Source: Hirudo medicinalis (lineage: Eukaryota > Annelida > Clitellata > Hirudinida > Hirudinidae). Taken from it: DNA of 64,000 nt. The stretch spans positions 45,386 to 109,385 of the forward strand of contig MPNW01000065.1 of assembly GCA_011800805.1 (NCBI GenBank). Direction: 5' to 3'. Under the pieces are notes generated by a model. That model did not search any database, had not been told where the DNA came from, and saw only the letters and a program-made list of their open reading frames with translations. Below, piece after piece: positions 38,501 to 50,102 of this stretch; positions within the stretch are counted from its first letter, which is position 1, and each line of letters begins with the position of its first letter. The translations under genes and the position numbers were made by a program.

Positions 38501-39778
38501 CTCAGTCCTCCACAACCCAAATGAATTTCATAGCATGGGGCTTCCTCAGATGCACAGCCACCATTACGTGCACGATCAGCTCGGCAATCAAATGGGTCTC
38601 GGAATGCCATTTCCACCTCGGCACCGATCGCTGACGAACGCCGATTACCCCGTGTTCAACAATCTGAACACTGGTGGTGATCAGGGATACATGATGCCCA
38701 TCTCAGGTATTGCTGGTAAAGACATTCCAATGCTTCTGAATGGTGGGGGACAAGGAGATGGTAGGGAAATGTCAATGTTTGGACACATGGGAAAACCTTT
38801 GCACCAACTGGACGGGGCCACCGATGTTGAAGATTCTACGAGCGACAGTGACAAAGTAAAAAATATTCTTTTTGTAATTTGTTCGTTCAAAGCTATCTTA
38901 CATTTAAAAAGGAATATTAGTTATGATGGCACATCTTCTACTAAGGTAAATATTATTGGAGAACTAATTTCCATTTTTAATCTTTTTCATCAGTGCCAAG
39001 ATACTCCACCCGTAAGATTCTCTGACAGACTCAGAAACAACCTCAACAAAAACACACAGTCACACTCATCTGGTCCCTCTCCAAAAGGGTAACTTATTAT
39101 TAATACGACTTATTATTTTTAAACTCATATTTGTGACATCCGACATCTTCATGGGTTTTCATTTTGCGGTTTAGGACGTACAAGATGGTAAGAACGTTAC
39201 CCAGGCCTTGGAAGACACCCGAGGGAACCATAAACAGGGCGGCCCTCTCCTCCATGCTGGAGTCCATCTGTCTCTTTCTCCTCGAACATCCGGGCATTTC
39301 AAGAGAAGTCTTTCTGGAAAAGTATCAGAAAGTCTTACAACCCGTCGTCTTACTAGAATTCATTGAGGTGAAAATAATATTTATAAAAATACATTTGAAG
39401 TCTTATTTCTTTAAGTTCTGCTGTTTAATTCACGATGTTTTCACCACTTAGATCTTGGAAAATCTTGGTGTTTTAAAGAAAACACTTTTGAAAAAGTCCC
39501 ACAAACCATCTCTGTTTTCCAAGAGATACACAACCATTCCAAGTTGGTGACGGTCATTCATTGTTTCAGTAGAAATCTTTCAGTTTCTCATAATTAATAT
39601 TTATTTTAATCATTATTTAGTAATTAATTGAATTATTAAATCGTTACTTTCAGCTTCAGAATATAGAGGCATGGTAACAGAAGTTTACTTTGCAACTCCA
39701 GACTGCATAATAAAGATGGGCCAGTTCCTCAGTCAACTGCACGCTAACAAAAGAACTTCTGACGATGCCGATGATTGA
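27593..39778 (+). CDS. GTF3C1: General transcription factor 3C subunit 1 (TFIIIC B-box binding subunit)
   Basis: TFIIIC220 recognises the B box of tRNA genes for RNA polymerase III. About 41 exons follow the vertebrate protein end to end, giving roughly 2,160 residues (human 2,109). Early exons: 27593-27638 (MADIVLDEIALEGLDG), 27708-27921, 27988-28205, 28292-28429, 28521-28644, 28723-28899, 29099-29220, 29309-29463, 29734-29944 (winged-helix segment). Middle: 30186-30259 (least certain), 30366-30461, 30660-30757, 30831-30962, 31249-31341, 31475-31534, 31603-31722 (HQFLWYLVYGSEDI), 31842-31902, 32046-32134 (DVVDNMPLSIFLD), 32251-32448, 32704-33119 (RLPGDGLGPGGTDS). Late exons run from 33203 to 35981 (YQLTQR), then 36275-36446, 36575-36751, 37072-37316, 37386-37454, 37616-37729, 37797-38855 (353-residue low-complexity exon), 38994-39088, 39175-39367 (YQKVLQPVVLLEFIE), 39452-39542, 39654-39778. 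One base appears missing in exon 2. Poly(A) signal at 39786. Confidence 0.93.
31078..31258 (+). repeat. 18-19 bp minisatellite overlapping a GTF3C1 exon start
   Basis: About nine and a half copies of a unit TTTGATTTCTATTATTTGG (variants GGG and AATATT) run from just after an acceptor-like CTTGCAG to the start of the exon at 31249. The repeated TTTGATTTCTA equals the first bases of that exon. Only the final unit carries TTATTTAG before TTTGAT, so only it provides an AG at this position. Confidence 0.92.
32464..32565. repeat. (ATT)n/(TTG)n trinucleotide repeat in a GTF3C1 intron
   Basis: An imperfect run of ATT, ATC and TTG units fills much of the intron between the exons ending at 32448 and starting at 32704. 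Confidence 0.85.
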
Positions 39779-39996
39779 CTGCCCAAATAAATATTTGTTA
39801 CCAATTTTAGACAATTATTTCAATATTGTTTTTCGTTGCATTAATAGGCAAGCTGATTTTGAAGGTTTGTGTAAGATCTAATAATCGACCATAAAATTGT
39901 AGAGTTGGTTGTTTTGATATCTTCATTGGAGTTTCGATATTTTGGGCTTCAACGAACGCTAATCCTCACAAAGGATAGATTTTTTGGGTGGTTGGA

Positions 39997-40139
39997 GAAG
40001 TAACGGGCAAAAAAAAAGCCGACTCACAGGCAACTGTGTAAGATTTTCAGGATCATGAACTAGGGTTAAGGTTAGGGTTGGGGATCGAGTTAGGTGCCAA
40101 AAGTCGCTGCCTGTGAGTTGGCTTTTGCCCGTCACTTGG
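39997..40139. mobile_element. Short palindromic MITE-like element
   Basis: Two inverted arms face each other: GTAACGGGCA then AGCCGACTCACAGGCA on the left (about 39999-40032) and TGCCTGTGAGTTGGCT then TTTGCCCGTCAC on the right (about 40108-40136). The loop contains AGGGTTAAGGTTAGGGTTGG. No coding capacity. The arm structure and size fit a miniature inverted-repeat element; the superfamily is unknown. Confidence 0.65.
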
Positions 40140-40144
40140 CTAAC

Positions 40145-40655
40145 AACTTTTTTTTTGTGTTCCGACTTGATGGTTGATTTAGACCTCTGCATCTCATTCA
40201 AAATCATTAGAGCGGTTAACCAATTGTGTAATCGTTGTCCACTTCATGCAAATCCTGCTTTAATAACTGTTGAACTTAATCCTCCTCGGTCTGATCAAAT
40301 TGGATCAAATTTTTGCGATATTAAAGACTATGTTTCTTTTTTTAATTTACTTAAAACAAAAGTTAATTTATTGAAATCAAGTAAGGATTGAGAATGCCGA
40401 TAAGTGAATAAATTAACTGCATCGTTCCTCCAAACGTTTATATTTACTTGACATTCGTAAAAACTATAAGTAATTGAAAGTAATATTAGCAATAAAAATA
40501 TTTAAAAGATTTAAAGGTCTTATTTATGGAATACCTTGAACAGGTAGGTAGGCATGAGTGATGAGGTGTTTTGTTTGACACGATAAAAACAATCTCGAAG
40601 GGAGCTCACCTGAGTCGCTTGATTCGAACAAATTTAAAGACATTGAATAACTGAA
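40145..40655. other. Intergenic stretch between GTF3C1 and PAR-6
   Basis: A plus-strand open frame at 40113-40391 has no recognisable domain and overlaps the MITE arm. The end probably includes the PAR-6 leader. Confidence 0.45.
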
Positions 40656-40660
40656 GTGAA

Positions 40661-43600
40661 ATGCTTGCGGTGAGTTGATCTGAACCAACTTTTTCAGCAG
40701 TTTTAAACATTTCCATAACGCAATTACAATTTAGGCATTTATGTATTTATTTATTCCATCTTCAGGCAAGTAAATCTGTAAGATTAGGTTCTAATCACGA
40801 TGTTCATCAAAATTATTTCTTCATTTTATCATCAAATTATGTAATTGTATTTCTATGTGATGTGTCATAAATACTTGAAATTTCCATTTTCTGCATTCAT
40901 TCCTACAGAGTCAATCTAAAGTTTAGAGTGTTGTGTTATTAAGTACCATTTCTTGTAAAGCATTATATTACAACTTCATTAGTTTAAATGAAAAATGTGT
41001 TTTGTAAATTACTTCACGGTGGTTGCTTAATTCATTCCAATTCCAATTCGATATTACTTTCAGAAATTGTAGACATTGTAGGATAAAATAGTGGCTTAAA
41101 CTCCATTGTCGATTTTTTTATGCTTCCAGTTTTTTGAAACAAACACTTTGGCAAGAAAAGCAAAAGTGAATGCAAAAATTCAACTGGGTCTTCTTGAGGT
41201 GAAGAGTAAGGTAACATCATTTAATTTAGTCCAATATTTGCAGTTGCTTCTACTTGCAATTAACAACATTTTATTTTTGTTGACTGAATTCTTAAGCAAA
41301 CCCAAAATTAGTTTGATGCAGAGTTTAGAAGATTTTCTCTTGAATTGAGCAAGCCATTGAATCTGAATGACTTCCACCAGCTGATTTGTGATGTCCACAA
41401 GCTTAAAGACATTCCTTTCTTCCTGACTTACACAGATCCAGAAGGGGACTTACTTCCAATAAACAACGAGGAAAATTTCGCTCGAGCCCTTCAAGTGTCA
41501 AGGCCTCTTCTGAAACTCATTGTTCAGCACAAAAGTAAGGAGTAAAAATATTTTATGGCTTGTCAAATCAGTGAAACTTGTCGAATTTATTTACTTAAAG
41601 AAAAAGAAATTAATAATTATGCTTAATTTTAACATTTACAAGTAATAAGTTACTTACAAGTAATAATGTTTAGTTTCAACAATTAAATAGATTAAATAGA
41701 TTAAATATTTAAATAGATTACAAAGCCATTAAATTTGAACTGTTTAAGGACTAAAATTATTAGAAAGAATTAATCTGAAACTTTGTGATTGAAGTTCCTG
41801 CATTTATAAATTCCTCAGATAACAATCAGTTTGTAATGAATGGCTATGGAAATGCCCATCCGAGAAAAAATATCATAAGCAGAATTCTTGAAGGAGAACT
41901 GCCAAATGCCAGACCTCACGTCCCACATAAAAGGATTGGCATGCCACAGAACTTCAGGTAGGTCAGGTGTTGCAATATTTCACCAAAGTCAACAATTAGA
42001 GGCATTATTGTATTGTTAAGCATGCAAGCACTCAAAGCCAACCTGATGTCACAGGTAGATGAGTCAAAAGTATTTAGAAACAACATTCATGTCTTCTGCC
42101 TGTGGTGCCACATCACTTATTTCTTAATGGCTCATCATTTTAGTTGCTTGTTGTTGTTGTTGTTGTTGTTGATACAAAACAACACGAGAAAATACGTTTG
42201 AGTTCATTGTGGTGTCGAATAAATGGCTCGATCACTCAAAATTAGTCATCCGATGGATTTCAATGTTCGAAGCAATCACCGACCATTAGCAGTGTTTGTT
42301 ATGTTTGCATCTCTGCCCACAGCAAAACAATAACATTGCTTCCCATTAAAGGTCATATTTAAGCATATAAAATTTCATTGGAATCACTTCAGATTTTTAA
42401 ATTATTGATTATCTAAGTGCAACTTTATTGATTATATTGATGCAACTGAGAACTTTTGCAGAAATACTCAAAACCTGAAAACAGGTTAATGGATAATGAT
42501 AATGATAAGGGTTTGTTTAGAGTGGCTTATGGTTCCACAACGTTTTGGTCCAAAAATTGATTTGCATAAATCAAATACATATAAAATTTTCAAGCACAAA
42601 AGTAAAATCTGATTTAAAAATACCATTTTAGCTTTTTATATGATAAAGCAGCTAATATGTTATTATTAAGAAAATAATGTGAACCAATTTGTTTGCGACT
42701 TAACTTCTTTAAAACTTGATTCAGGTGTGTTTCAGCCATCATTGATGTGGATGTTCTGCCAGCCACCCAGAGAAGGGTGAAATTAATCAAGAGTGACAAG
42801 GACATGCCACTTGGATTTTACATCAGAGATGGATACAACGTTTATCCAAACTCCTCGGGTCAACTGGAAAAGGTTTATGGAATTTTCATTTCAAAACTTC
42901 TACCTGGAGGGTTGGCTGCTGGTACTGGTTTGCTGGCAGTGAATGATGAAATTTTGGAAGTCAATGGGATTGAGGTTGCTGGGAAAACACTGGATCAGGT
43001 TGGATATTTTCCATCATCTGTCTTTAATAATTCTGTCTGTTCTTTAGCTGCTAAATATTCACGTGGAGTCAACAACAGGGAAGTTAAATTAGGTAACTTA
43101 CTTGGACTCTCCAAATGACTACTGCTCCATAATGTGATTAATAAGCTGATAAGTGTGGTTGATAAGTTGATAAGTGTACCTAATGGGCAAACTAGTTATT
43201 AATAAATGAAGATTTGAAGTTTTATCTTCATTTATTAATAAGGAAATTACTGCAAACTTTTAGCAAATCAGGCTTTCTTTTGCTAATTTAAAAAATTGTT
43301 TGGAAAGTGATAAAAGTGACTTATTGGAATCATTTTATCATTGTTATTATTTTCTATGAAGGAAGCCATGAGATAATTGGATGAATCTCCATGACCAAGC
43401 ACTATCTTACAATATTTTGAAGCATGACTCATCTTAAGTAAAAGATAAAATGTCAAGAAACAATAAACCCTTGATTCAGTTTTGTTGTTGAAACTGTGCT
43501 TCCTCTTCAACATTTGTAATGCGATAATGATTAATATCTCTAAAATATTTAACCATGATATTGGTTAACATCTCTAAAGTATTTAACCATTTTAAAACCT

Positions 43601-44235
43601 TACATCCCCAGGTGACGGATATGATGATAGCCAACAGTTCAAACCTCATCATCACCATAAAGCCATTTAATCAGTACTCCTCCAGTGTCACAATGATTGA
43701 AGAAGGTTCATTAAACAACAACCTACAGTCTAAAGAAGAAGTGTTTGACGACGATGATGATGATGCAGATGACATTAAAGAGTTTATCAGACAAGATCCT
43801 TCAGGGAGTTCCAACACAGACATGGATTCCAACTTTGTAAACCTCTGCAGAATAGAACCCTCCAACAGTATGAACAATAACAAAGCTTGCAGTGCAGCGA
43901 CATATCTCCGAGATGAAAGCAATCTTTCGATGCGCAACAGTTTTAACAGCAAAGCAAATTTGGGAGGAAAAACCAGGAGTGGACAAATTGTACACAACCT
44001 TCAGTCGCTAAGCAACCTTCAAGAAAGTCGTGAAGATCTTAGATTTGTGGAAGGGAATCAAAACTTTTCAGTTAATAATGATTGCAATAACTTCATGGCC
44101 ATGAAGTCAAATGATTTCTACAACTTCACAAATTCTAGTCTCCGGACCCACAACAAGCCCTCATCAGCAGAAGAATTCAAGAGAAGGGTTTCGAGTTACT
44201 CTGACAATCGTCGGATGACAAATCTTAAGCAATGA
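40661..44235 (+). CDS. PARD6: PAR-6 cell polarity scaffold (PB1, semi-CRIB, PDZ)
   Basis: PAR-6 links aPKC, Cdc42 and PAR-3 at the cell cortex to set polarity. Exons 41130-41210, 41312-41534, 41819-41957, 42725-42998 and 43612-44235 join in frame. A 9-bp first exon (40661-40669, ATGCTTGCG then GTGAGT) would supply the start and make 449 residues, but is inferred. The PB1 domain spans [18 protein letters not shown] to [20 protein letters not shown]. The semi-CRIB plus PDZ entry reads [20 protein letters not shown], split by an intron. The PDZ has [25 protein letters not shown] and [20 protein letters not shown]. The long last exon is an Asn/Ser-rich, acidic tail. Poly(A) signal AATAAA at 44467. 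Confidence 0.93.
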
Positions 44236-44479
44236 CCTTTAAGTCGCCATTTTATTGTTTGCAACAAATCATGATCGAGTGTTATTAAATTGAAGTTTAT
44301 TTTTTATTTGCTGCGGACTGAGGTGATTTGAAATCGATTGCATGCTTCGAAGTGCCTCATGATAATTTATGTACTAAATGATTTGTCAACATCATTTCAA
44401 CACTTTATGCTGAACATCAAATAACTGGAAATATTCTTTATGGTATAATCATGATATAAACCTTAAAATAAAGCATTTC

Positions 44480-45120
44480 AAATCTAGTCATATGGCAAAC
44501 CTCTTGTGCAAAGAAGCTATCTGTTTTTATCTGTACTTATATATCAACAATGTGCTCTAACATGCAATAACTTTTGAAGCTGGTGGCATTGTACAAATTA
44601 TTTTAATTCAAATGTTGAAGCTGTAAAATAAAGTTTTGCATGGTGACCATGATTGTTGCTTAACAAATGTCTCAATCACCCATCATAAGCTGCTACCACA
44701 CATAATTTTATGCTAATTTTAGTTGGTTTAATTTGTCTAATGAAATCTGGAGTTCTTTATATATTTTGATAGATTATTCAACAATCACTGCAGCTGAGGA
44801 CCCTTTATGAGGAACATTATCTTTCACATAACATGACAATTTACAGCTGAGAGATTTTTCAACAAATTCTGTTCACGAATTCCACCCTTTAAAAAATAAA
44901 ATAACTTTTAATAAAATCGCATTTTACAGACACAAGTCCTAAAAAATCATGACCTTTGAAGTCACTTGAAGACCTGTTTCTGAGAATTGCTAGCTTAAGC
45001 GGACAGCATGCTGCCATGCTAAGGAAGTTGTCATGTTGCTTCTTTTCAGGAGACACTTCGATTCACCCAGGAGCTCGTAATGAGGAAGTCAATGTGCATT
45101 TAACTCATAGAAACATACAA
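44480..45120. other. Intergenic stretch
   Basis: I recognise nothing. The open frame at 44956-45165 runs partly into the LINE fragment and is not a supported gene. Confidence 0.5.
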
Positions 45121-45124
45121 AATA

Positions 45125-45365
45125 ATCACTGGCACATTCAATATGGATCCAGGAAAGTTCTTTGAGGCTGCCAGAGATATAAGAACAAAGGGAGCATGTC
45201 CCCTTACATCAATACAAACTGTTTAAGAGGCCAGCAGGGGGTTTTGGCAGTAGATTCTTTAACACCAGGGCAGTTGATAACTGGAACAGGCTTAAGGCAC
45301 AAACATTGGAGGACAAAACAGTGGATGAAATTAAGATTGCCTTAGAGTGTGAAGGCTATTAAATA
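45125..45365 (+). mobile_element. LINE C-terminal fragment
   Basis: Across two frames the plus strand reads RDIRTKGACPLTSIQTV, then SRFFNTRAVDNWNRLKAQTL and DKTVDEIKIALECEGY before a stop. The RAVDNWNxL..xTVDxFK pattern is typical of the extreme C-terminus of non-LTR retrotransposon polyproteins. No reverse transcriptase remains. It is a different family from the WNALP-type fragments elsewhere in the window. Confidence 0.6.
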
Positions 45366-45369
45366 AGAA

Positions 45370-46560
45370 GTTAAGGAGAAACGGCTCTTCCAAACAGAAG
45401 ACAATCCTTAAAGAGCACTGATCAATCTGTTAAAGGTACAGGGTGCAGACGTCCGTTGTGCTCAAAGTTGCTTAGCCAGTGATCACTTGATATAAACAAC
45501 AAGTAAACTTATCTGCAACGACTTTAGCATTTAAAGCCTTATCTCAACTTTGGATAAGCCGAAGATCTGATGTGACCTGTGATGTCACTTGGGACCCCTG
45601 AGTAACTTTCCCCTCTGACCTATGGTGAGAAGCAAAAAAGTCACCACATCAGCGAGGGTTCGCCTCCCTAGGAAAAGCTGAAATGGCGCCCCTGCACATT
45701 GGCTGGCAAGAAACATTCCTGAAAAATAAATGTAAAGAGTCTGGTCATATTCCCAATTCAAAACAGAGCATCTGGATCTCCAAGAAATTAAAGAAAAATT
45801 TCTTTCTTGAAAGGCAATATCGCATTGGCAAGAGCTTCGATCAATAATGCTTAACCATACTGTGTGTAGAATCAGGCCCAATTAGTGTATTTAAGAATGA
45901 TTATTCCCATTATTTGGAATGCCAAATATTTTTAATCTAGAAAAATTTCAAACAAGAATGTATGCAATGCTCACAAGCCAATTTTTCTAAAAAAATTAAA
46001 CTTCATTAAGGATTTCAACTAATAAATTCAAATGTCTCATGCCTTAAAAATAAAACAACTATTTAAATGAGGTTCGTATTTCAAATGGAGGATGTCAGTA
46101 ATTGTAAAAATTATGATGTAGCAAGAAATGCAACATAAATTGAAAGGCAAGTGACAAGACAGATTCATCAAAGATAAAAATTAAGAGACTTAAGCCCAAC
46201 AAAATTCCAATCACTCTTTAAATCTGGTTGGAATATTATTTGCTATTAGATGCCATAATTTTAGGTCATGACAATCAATCAAGCTAATAACATCAACTGG
46301 CCAAGACTTTGCCACTGCAGTGAAATAATGATCCAAATTATCCCTGAAAATAGAAACTCTGAAATTGATAAATTAAATGAATCCTGGAAGACATCGAACT
46401 ACAAATCTAAACAGTTGTTTCAAAATTGATGAAAATATCTGCAGCCTAGTGAAACATTATTTTGACTGATAACGGAAAGTTCATTGCAGTCTTTAAGGTC
46501 GAGAAATATCTTTTAAGGCAGTGGTACATAGAAAGAGCCACACAAAATAAACTCTGGCAA
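45370..46560. other. Intergenic stretch, probable repeat debris
   Basis: A minus-strand open frame (45585-45881) lacks a domain. The first 250 bases may be the 3' region of the adjoining LINE fragment. Otherwise nothing is recognised. Confidence 0.45.
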
Positions 46561-46565
46561 CCATC

Positions 46566-48255
46566 CTATTCTGAAAGCAAGGAGTTCAGATTTGTCAAGA
46601 TTTCTGAACAAGAAACAGATTGAACATTTCCAGTTGGACTCCCATCAATTTTAAGTGCGGGAGTCTCCGAGCCATCTTTTGTTGTGGCAGTTGTTGGTGG
46701 TTCATTGGAAGCTTCTGATTGGGCGGATCGGTTTATTATTTGCCGAACTTCCTGTCTCAAATTTTCCTTCTCTTCTTGTTGTTTCTTGAAGGCTTCAGCA
46801 GCACTTTTAATTTCTTCCACGTCACTTTGGAGAGAATCCTTGGAACTTTGAAACTTCTCAAGCAGTCTCTTCTGCTCCTAAAATGGCAAACCATGAGCAT
46901 CAGATTCTAAGAAGCAATAAGATATTATGGCTGATTATACCTCAGGAACATTTTCATATTGGAACTCAAGCAGCTGCCTTTGAAAGCCAAAGTTGGGACT
47001 CGCACAAGGTCTGGCAGATTGAACAGCAGCCAAACAATCCTTCCAAGGTAGACCGGAGAGGGTCATCAAGTAAGCAACAACAACTGTCGTGCTCCTTGAA
47101 ACCCCTGCCAAACTAAAGTAATTGAAACACTGCAGCAATATTTGAATCTCTTTTTGGCAAATAAGTCGATCACTTGCAGCTAAGCCCATGGACATAAGTC
47201 TCAAGCTTCCTATTTCTAAGAAATCAAAGTCTCACCAGTGAACCAACACATTGCCTCCTGTTGTCCTGGCTTCATGAATGAACTCATTCACACTAGAGAA
47301 GTGCTGAGAAATATTCTGGCCAGAAGTATCGGATGCAAAAATGCACAAGTACTTCCTGTCCTGAACATTAACAAGCTTAATTACACCACAGATCTTTGTT
47401 TTGAGTTAATCAAAAATTATTGGAGTATATGCTAATTTCAGTTTTTAAGTATGCTTTAAGATCTACAGTGAATGCGGTTAGTGTGTTTTCATAAAAATCT
47501 CACTTCATAAAATGGTTTTGGAGACTCATGGATGGACACAATGTGTGTTATCCCATTAGTTTGAAGTTGAGCTTGATCTTTGGCATCTCTGAAGTTGCCC
47601 AGATACAATCCAGGAATAATCTTCAATAAATGCATCAATGACAAAAAGCTAAAAATTGTGATAATTGAAATAACTAATAACACAAAAGCAATTTCATTTG
47701 CTATCTCATTATCTGCAAATGTAAGCAATCTTTTAAAGAATTATGCATATACAAAATAATTATTTTAACTTTTTAATCAATTCATAACTGTAAAGTAATT
47801 GCTTTTGTTACATGCTTTTAAAAAAGTGAATCACTTTATTGTTAATAATCATCAGTTTAAGCCAGACATATTTTTAAATTCATGCCTTAAAAGTTCGTTC
47901 TGAAGAAGCTTTGAAAAGTTTCAACAACAATTTTAGCTTCTTCATGCCAGTCATCACCTTCATGTGTAGTCATCCTAACTTTATTACCCATCCAGTTACC
48001 ATCATTTATCCCACCACGAAAGTTCTTATTATAATATTTCATGAAATCTTCCTCGGCTAAACAATGTAGCGATCTGACGTCAAAGACGACACAGGCCAAT
48101 TCATCGACTATTTGCAATCAATAAAGTAATATGTAGCTAGCAGAAATTGAAAACAAGCAATACAATTTCTCGATTAATATACCAGTGTTTTGCAAAGAAA
48201 TAGTTCAAAATTGGTCACTATTGTCGAAATTAACCTTATTCATTCCATTTCCCAT
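46566..48255 (-). CDS. Dual-specificity phosphatase, DUSP15/DUSP22 type
   Basis: Five exons (48235-48255, 47504-47620, 47236-47360, 46941-47112, 46566-46877) give 248 residues. The first encodes only MGNGMNK, whose Gly2 is a standard N-myristoylation site shared by DUSP15 and DUSP22. Then come IIPGLYLGNFRDAKDQ, THIVSIHESPKPF, and the general-acid loop CIFASDTSGQN. The signature HC|LAGVSRSTTVVVAYLM is split by an intron inside the catalytic Cys codon. GFQRQLLEFQ closes the fold. These enzymes remove phosphate from Tyr/Ser/Thr at membranes and tune JNK and other signalling. The last exon adds about 100 residues with a probable coiled coil (EIKSAAEAFKKQQEEKENLR), then a Thr/Ser-rich tail. This differs from vertebrate C-termini. 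Confidence 0.92.
47887..48107 (-). CDS. Unrecognised terminal-exon candidate in DUSP intron 1
   Basis: After an acceptor-like CAAATAG the minus strand stays open for 73 codons and stops at 47887. It reads VDELACVVFDVRSLHCLAEE, then NWMGNKVRMTTHEGDDWHEE and ETFQSFFRTNF. The composition is protein-like (balanced, no repeats). It lies between DUSP exons 1 and 2 on the same strand, but its entry phase does not fit exon 1, so it would need another upstream exon. I found none nearby. It could be an alternative exon, an exon of a nested gene, or a relic. I do not recognise the family. Confidence 0.35.
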
Positions 48256-48359
48256 GACGGCACAGAGTCCCACACAAGAAGCTCAAACAAAACAAGCAAT
48301 CTGTCACTAAAAGTGATTTTTGAAACTTTTCGCAATAGTTGTATTATTGTTTAAAGTGA

Positions 48360-48495
48360 GTCTTCAAATTAACGAAAAAAAATTCTGCTGCCTGATGAAA
48401 ATAATCTCTCAGCTGCTTCGATATGTGGCAATCCATTTTTGAGTGTTGTATATAATTCTTTTTTGTGGATTATTGATTCAGATATGAACGAATCT
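48360..48495 (-). mobile_element. hAT transposase C-terminal scrap
   Basis: The minus strand reads LKNGLPHIEAAERLFSSGSR then IFFR and a stop, like the hAT dimerisation motif (SSA.VERLFS.GGRIF). No ends or target duplication found. Confidence 0.45.
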
Positions 48496-48748
48496 AGTTC
48501 AAATGTGAAGAACTAGGATGCTTTGCCATGTTCAACTTGTAATTCACAGTTAATTCCAATGCAGGAGCAGATTGATATGAAATCGTTCGTATGTTTTAAT
48601 AAATTCGTATTTACAGCTAGCAATTAGTAATTAGCTTTTAAATAATATTAATAATAATAATAATTTAAAGCAGAAAGCTGGTGAAAAAAGTTGCCTAAGG
48701 CTACAAATATTTTCATGAATTGTCAAACTTTAAAATCATAATGATTGC

Positions 48749-50094
48749 CAAGGCCGTATTTAGGGGGGTTATGAGTTCAACCTCCCTCCCTGAAATAATC
48801 CAAAATAAAAAATTAAAATGCAAATCCTCACAAAATTTCAATTTCTGAAGAATTGTACACCGAAAAGGAATGAAGCATGAAATTGTCCTTCAAAGACTTG
48901 AAAAGAAATTTACAAGTTGTCAAAGAAATATTGCCCAGAAAGAACAAGTTGAAGATGATGCATATCTCAAAGAGTTCTGAGGATGAGAGGTGACCAAGTC
49001 AATCATCAGATGACACCATCCAGAAGAAGGCTGATGACAAGGTCAAGAAGCAAGAAGAGCCTCAGCCAATGAGAAGAGAGAATCAAAGACCGAAGAGAGA
49101 CAGCGAAAGGTCCGAAGAACCCCTCTGCACTGGCTCAAACAAAGGTTGATGCCAAAGTCACTCCCGCCCCTTCTCCTAAGTTGACTGAGACTACTGAGTA
49201 GTCAGAAAAAATAATCAGCAGACTGTTTCAACCCAGAGGGAGGTTAAAAGGTCAGATGTCGAAACCACCCAGGACACATCCAGTGAAAACAACGTCTCGT
49301 CAACGACCAGAGATCACTCTGAAGCTATCACCGAGTTCGCTTTTTCCCAGCAGAGAGTTTCTCTTGCCGGAGAAACAACCAAGTTGTCTTCGACTGTATC
49401 CAAGAACGAGAGGCAACAACCATCCAAGGGGAACATCCGGGAAACCCGTCAACCCGAGGCAGAGGGACCTCCAGAAGTTCCATCAAGCCCCCATGATAAT
49501 TTGGTTTTGACTGAACTCCATGCTTGGGAGGGAGATGTCATATATGTAGTATTTACTGTCTTTGGATTTCGGTCGCCCTGCAAGGGACTTCAGCTCCCTC
49601 TCGTTTAGTTAGTAAAATTAAGTTATGTATCAAAGAGTGTGTAGTATTTTATGATTCCTACTTCCTCATTCAAGGATTTTAGATTCCGAGCTTTTAAAAA
49701 AATAATAAAGTAATTAAAGTAAAATGAAGAAAAACCATCATCAGCAGTTTATTCGTTTTCAGTCTGCAATGGTGAATTTTATTATATTAAGACTCTTTTC
49801 CGAATTTTAACAATATTAAAACTGTTTCAAAATGTTTCAACTGCAACTGCCGATAGATCTTTCTCCTCGTTTAAAAGAATCAAGTCATGTATTAGAAACT
49901 CATCAAGTGAAATGATTATTTTGCGACACAATGTAGAATTTTTTCAATTACCTTGTTGTTAAAAGCTAACTTGTTTTGAATTACGTATTATTTTTGAATT
50001 ACAATCTTGACTGTTTGCTCGTAAAGTAAACAAAAACATGAACAATTAAAAATTTAAAACATTTGAAAAAAAGCAATTTCTAAATACGGCCTTG
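48749..50094 (+). mobile_element. hAT transposon, internally deleted
   Basis: The ends are CAAGGCCGTATTTAG (48749) and a perfect inverted copy ending at 50094. Perfect 8-bp duplications ATGATTGC flank it (48741-48748 and 50095-50102). Around 49810-49970 the plus strand reads STATADRSFSSFKRIKSCIR then NSSSEMIILRHNVEFF, the hAT dimerisation region. The section 48830-49600 carries unrelated, Lys/Glu- and Pro-rich open frames that do not resemble transposase, so it may be captured or filler sequence. Confidence 0.9.
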
Positions 50095-50102
50095 ATGATT
50101 GC

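Noticed and set aside
42152..42172. (TTG)n run in a PAR-6 intron
   Set aside because: Short ordinary microsatellite with no further signal.
43671..43997. 108-codon minus-strand frame
   Set aside because: Antisense of the low-complexity PAR-6 last exon.
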